DNA from: an uncultured bacterium
Lineage (GTDB): Bacteria; Verrucomicrobiota; Kiritimatiellia; UBA8416; CALETX01
Length of the DNA stretch: 9,163 nt
Direction of reading: 5' to 3'
Assembly: GCA_937920455.1 (NCBI GenBank)
Contig: CALETX010000451.1
Location: forward strand, 1-9,163
The notes beneath the pieces were generated by a model. It had not been told where the DNA came from, searched no databases, and saw only the letters and a list, made by a program, of their open reading frames with translations. Below are positions 7,233-9,163 of this stretch, one piece after another; positions within the stretch are counted from its first letter, which is position 1; every line of letters starts with the position of its first letter. The position numbers were made by a program, and so were the translations under genes.

Positions 7233-8598
7233 GGTAATCGCCATTTCAATCCTCACATTCCGCGCGGCATGGCGTTCACGCGCCGTGCATTCTGCCCTTG
7301 CTTTAGTCTGCGCCGCAGTCTTTGCGTTTGCCCTGACAGCGCGTGGAGACGGCACTCTGCCCGGCCTGGCAAAACTGATCATAGAATATTCCTTCAAAGC
7401 TGCATTCTGGATTCTTGCCATGTTTGCGCTTTGGGCCGGCTGCGGAGCGGTGTCCGAGGATATCAGGCGTCGGCATATTCAGCTCCTCGCTGTTAAACCC
7501 CTCCGGTGTTCAGAACTATGGCTCGGAAGATGGCTAGGCATCTCAACAATAATCGCTATCGCGATCGCCATCTGCGGCATACTCGTCGGCGTCCTGGCTA
7601 CCGTCGCAGGAAACACATACGCATGTCCCAAATCGGAAACAGACGTTCTGAACGATCACGTGCTGACGGCTCGATGGCGCATACTGCCAGACGAGCATAT
7701 TCCTCATCACGAGGTCGCGCAATGCCTCTCCTCTTTGAAAGCCGACGGCACAATCTCAGAGCGGGCGCTCCCCGAAGACGCCTGGCTATACGCTCTCCAG
7801 AAGGTCAAATGGTCGCGCGCAACAGTTCTAAAAGGGGTATCAAAAGAGTGGACTTTCGCCATCCCGAAATCAGTTCGACCTCGCGCGCCAAATGATGGAG
7901 CATGGCTGAAGATTCGTCTCCGTTCACCGACGCGCGACCGCGAGCCCACGAGCATGGAATGGACTTTTACCAGCCTCAATGGCAAGCCATTGCATACCCT
8001 CTCGGTATCGCTGCCACCGGACGGCGTTCATTATGTTAAAATCCCCACCTCCGTTATCAAGGGTGGAGACACGATCCTGGTCCGTCTTTCCCAAGTGGAT
8101 AATTCGCAGAATGAACCGCTCATGTTCGACCCGTATGCGCCATTGGAAATACTTGTCAGCCGTTCCGGTTTTGGCGGCAACCTTGCAAGGGCATTGCTGA
8201 TCGTTGGATGTCAACTTTCACTTGTGGCGGCCGTCGGCGTGACTGCCGGAACGGCATTTTCAATGCCGGTGGCTGTATTTGTGACCGTCTGCGGTTTTCT
8301 CGTCAGCTCGGGAGCTGTGTTTTTCACATCGGAGAAGGTGGTTAACTACGCGAAAGTTCACGATCCCGAAAAAGTGTCTGCGTATGCCCGCTCAGCATCC
8401 TGGGTTCTTCACAAACTTTCGCGTCTTCTCGATCCTCTAATCCGTCTTGATCCCGTGCAGCTCCTTGTTGATGGCATCCATATACCATGGAGCGCCACGA
8501 TAGTTACATGCGTGGTAATTTTGACAACATACACGGCGCTGTGCTTTGTCGCGGGCGTCTATCTATTGAAGAAAAAGGAGGTTGCGCTTCCGGAGTGA
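7225..8598 (+). CDS. ABC-2 type permease with large extracytoplasmic domain
   Basis: The protein has 457 residues. Membrane segments are likely at ~22-38, 55-73 and 106-128, then a soluble stretch of ~185 residues (about 129-316), then segments at ~320-342, 346-366 and 424-447 and a basic KKK end. SEDIRRRHIQLLAVKPLRCS (77-96), between the second and third segments, is the same type of coupling motif as in the partner permease, so this is a membrane subunit rather than a binding protein. The soluble stretch has alternating strand-like segments around 226-312 (WLKIRLRSP, MEWTFTSL, VHYVKIPTSV, DTILVRLSQV), which suggests a beta-rich domain outside the membrane; I cannot name its fold. A second polar stretch (~368-420) precedes the last segment. 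The start overlaps the ATPase gene by 8 bases and has no visible Shine-Dalgarno sequence, so translation is probably coupled. Function and substrate are unknown. Confidence 0.82.
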   Translation: MNRVIAISILTFRAAWRSRAVHSALALVCAAVFAFALTARGDGTLPGLAKLIIEYSFKAAFWILAMFALWAGCGAVSEDIRRRHIQLLAVKPLRCSELWLGRWLGISTIIAIAIAICGILVGVLATVAGNTYACPKSETDVLNDHVLTARWRILPDEHIPHHEVAQCLSSLKADGTISERALPEDAWLYALQKVKWSRATVLKGVSKEWTFAIPKSVRPRAPNDGAWLKIRLRSPTRDREPTSMEWTFTSLNGKPLHTLSVSLPPDGVHYVKIPTSVIKGGDTILVRLSQVDNSQNEPLMFDPYAPLEILVSRSGFGGNLARALLIVGCQLSLVAAVGVTAGTAFSMPVAVFVTVCGFLVSSGAVFFTSEKVVNYAKVHDPEKVSAYARSASWVLHKLSRLLDPLIRLDPVQLLVDGIHIPWSATIVTCVVILTTYTALCFVAGVYLLKKKEVALPE

Positions 8599-8602
8599 GG
8601 AA

Positions 8603-8698
8603 ATGCGGCATCTGCTCCTACAAGGCCCACATGCCGTCGGCGTGATAGATTTAATGAGAAACGGCATACAGAAATGGGTTACAAGCAAAGAGAATTGA
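8603..8698 (+). CDS. Possible 31-codon small ORF in the spacer after permease 2
   Basis: ATG 8603 opens a 31-codon frame ending at TGA 8696-8698, overlapping the start of the next gene (8674) in a different frame. GGAG at 8592-8595 is 7 bases upstream, a better ribosome binding site than the next gene has. The peptide begins MRHLLLQGPH and has no recognisable motif. It could be a leader ORF coupling translation into 8674, or chance. There is no comparative evidence. Confidence 0.2.
   Translation: MRHLLLQGPHAVGVIDLMRNGIQKWVTSKEN
8630..8644 (+). promoter_or_regulatory. Compact hairpin between permease 2 and the last gene
   Basis: CATGCCG at 8630-8636 and CGGCGTG at 8638-8644 form a near-perfect inverted repeat around one central T, with one position being a U-G wobble in RNA. 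The stem would be about six base pairs with a tight loop. Only a short TTT follows after GATAGA, so it is not a convincing intrinsic terminator. ATGCCG (8631-8636) can also pair with CGGCAT at 8606-8611 or at 8662-8667, giving mutually exclusive folds. A regulatory role is speculative. Confidence 0.3.
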
Positions 8699-9163
8699 AA
8701 ACAGTGGCTGGCATCATCGTCACCTGCTTGCTTTTCGCGATCGCTGGTGGCGTCAAACACCGTCTGTTGAAGGCTCCCAAGGCACAAGCGGCAGGAGAAT
8801 CAGGCGAATGGGGAAATGCGCCACCCATGGTTGCCGTTACCGCCGTCGTGCTCGGAGCATTCAGAGGCTTAGCGGTGGACCTGTTGTGGCTCAGGTTATC
8901 GGCGATGCAGGAGCGTGGAAAATACCTTGAAATCGTTCAGTTGGCAGACTGGATAACCAGACTGGAACCCCAATGCACAGATATATGGGCCTTTCACGCA
9001 TGGAACATGGCCTACAACATAAGCGTAATGCTTTCCAACCATGAGGATCGCTGGCGCTGGGTAAAATCCGCGCTGGATCTGCTTTGCAGAGATGGGCTGC
9101 GTTATAACCCGGCAGACGCGGATCTCCACGCGGAGATCGCATGGATGTACCAGTACAAGATCG
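8674..9163 (+). CDS. Membrane-anchored TPR-like protein of unknown function (3' end beyond window)
   Basis: The first 163 residues are present and the frame is open to the window edge. A hydrophobic segment at ~11-27 (after a basic start, KQRELK) looks like a signal anchor. It is followed by an Ala/Gly/Pro-rich linker and a second hydrophobic stretch (~52-75) including AFRGLAVDLLWLRLSAMQE. Helical pairs then follow: YLEIVQLADWITRLEP (~84-99), DIWAFHAWNMAYNIS (~103-117) and ALDLLCRDGLRYNPADADLH (~133-152). Their spacing and the recurring 'xxP...' turns resemble tetratricopeptide repeats. I recall similar proteins beside ABC-2 cassettes in PVC-group genomes but cannot verify this. ATG 8674 is the only usual start after the preceding in-frame stop at 8596-8598. 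No strong Shine-Dalgarno sequence is seen. The context suggests a partner or accessory of the transporter, but no function is established. Confidence 0.75.
   Translation, partial: MGYKQRELKTVAGIIVTCLLFAIAGGVKHRLLKAPKAQAAGESGEWGNAPPMVAVTAVVLGAFRGLAVDLLWLRLSAMQERGKYLEIVQLADWITRLEPQCTDIWAFHAWNMAYNISVMLSNHEDRWRWVKSALDLLCRDGLRYNPADADLHAEIAWMYQYKI

Noticed and set aside
1..9163. CRISPR arrays, tRNA or rRNA genes, insertion sequences, attachment sites
   Set aside because: I saw no regularly spaced direct repeats, no cloverleaf-like sequence, no transposase or integrase motifs and no terminal inverted repeats. Genes fill nearly the whole window.

Overview
The window is a typical bacterial chromosomal segment. 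All genes are on the + strand, packing is very tight, and GC content looks to be in the low-to-mid 50s by eye. The left two thirds is the classical translation / RNA-processing cluster in its conserved order: infB (3' end only), rbfA, truB, ribF, rpsO, pnp. The right third is an ABC-2 type transporter cassette (permease, ATPase, permease), followed by the 5' part of a membrane-anchored, TPR-like protein that runs off the window. I see no mobile element, tRNA, rRNA, CRISPR array or phage gene.

Organism: the housekeeping proteins alone do not fix the phylum. The ABC-2 permeases and the final protein resemble families I associate with the Planctomycetes-Verrucomicrobia-Lentisphaerae/Kiritimatiellota (PVC) group. 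One permease has a C-terminal 'PDWQTFWQADRL...IPLSHVW' motif, and the final protein has 'GLAVDLLWLR...QLADWITRLEP'. A Lentisphaerae/Kiritimatiellota-like bacterium is my best guess, as an inference from recalled family patterns rather than from a search.

Layout: 1-571 is the end of translation initiation factor IF-2. 613-1002 is ribosome-binding factor A. 999-1766 is tRNA pseudouridine-55 synthase, and 1763-2782 is bifunctional riboflavin kinase/FAD synthetase. rbfA-truB and truB-ribF each overlap by ATGA, which suggests coupled translation. A good sigma70-type promoter candidate (TTTACA, 17-bp spacer, TATAGT) lies across the ribF stop codon and would transcribe rpsO (2849-3112) and pnp (3201-5300) separately from the upstream genes. 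The 88-bp rpsO-pnp spacer has inverted repeats and a Shine-Dalgarno sequence. After pnp and a 34-bp gap come permease 1 (5335-6309), the ATPase (6306-7232) and permease 2 (7225-8598), all overlapping. A 75-bp spacer with a compact hairpin and a possible 31-codon ORF precedes the last gene (8674 to the window end).

How they fit together: IF-2, RbfA, TruB and S15 serve initiation, 30S maturation, tRNA modification and ribosome structure. PNPase degrades RNA and in other bacteria feeds back on its own mRNA. RibF supplies FMN and FAD. The ABC cassette is a separate function, probably export or an envelope task with unknown substrate. Its second permease carries a ~185-residue extracytoplasmic domain, and the adjacent TPR-like protein is a candidate partner. 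This cassette is the least explained part of the window.
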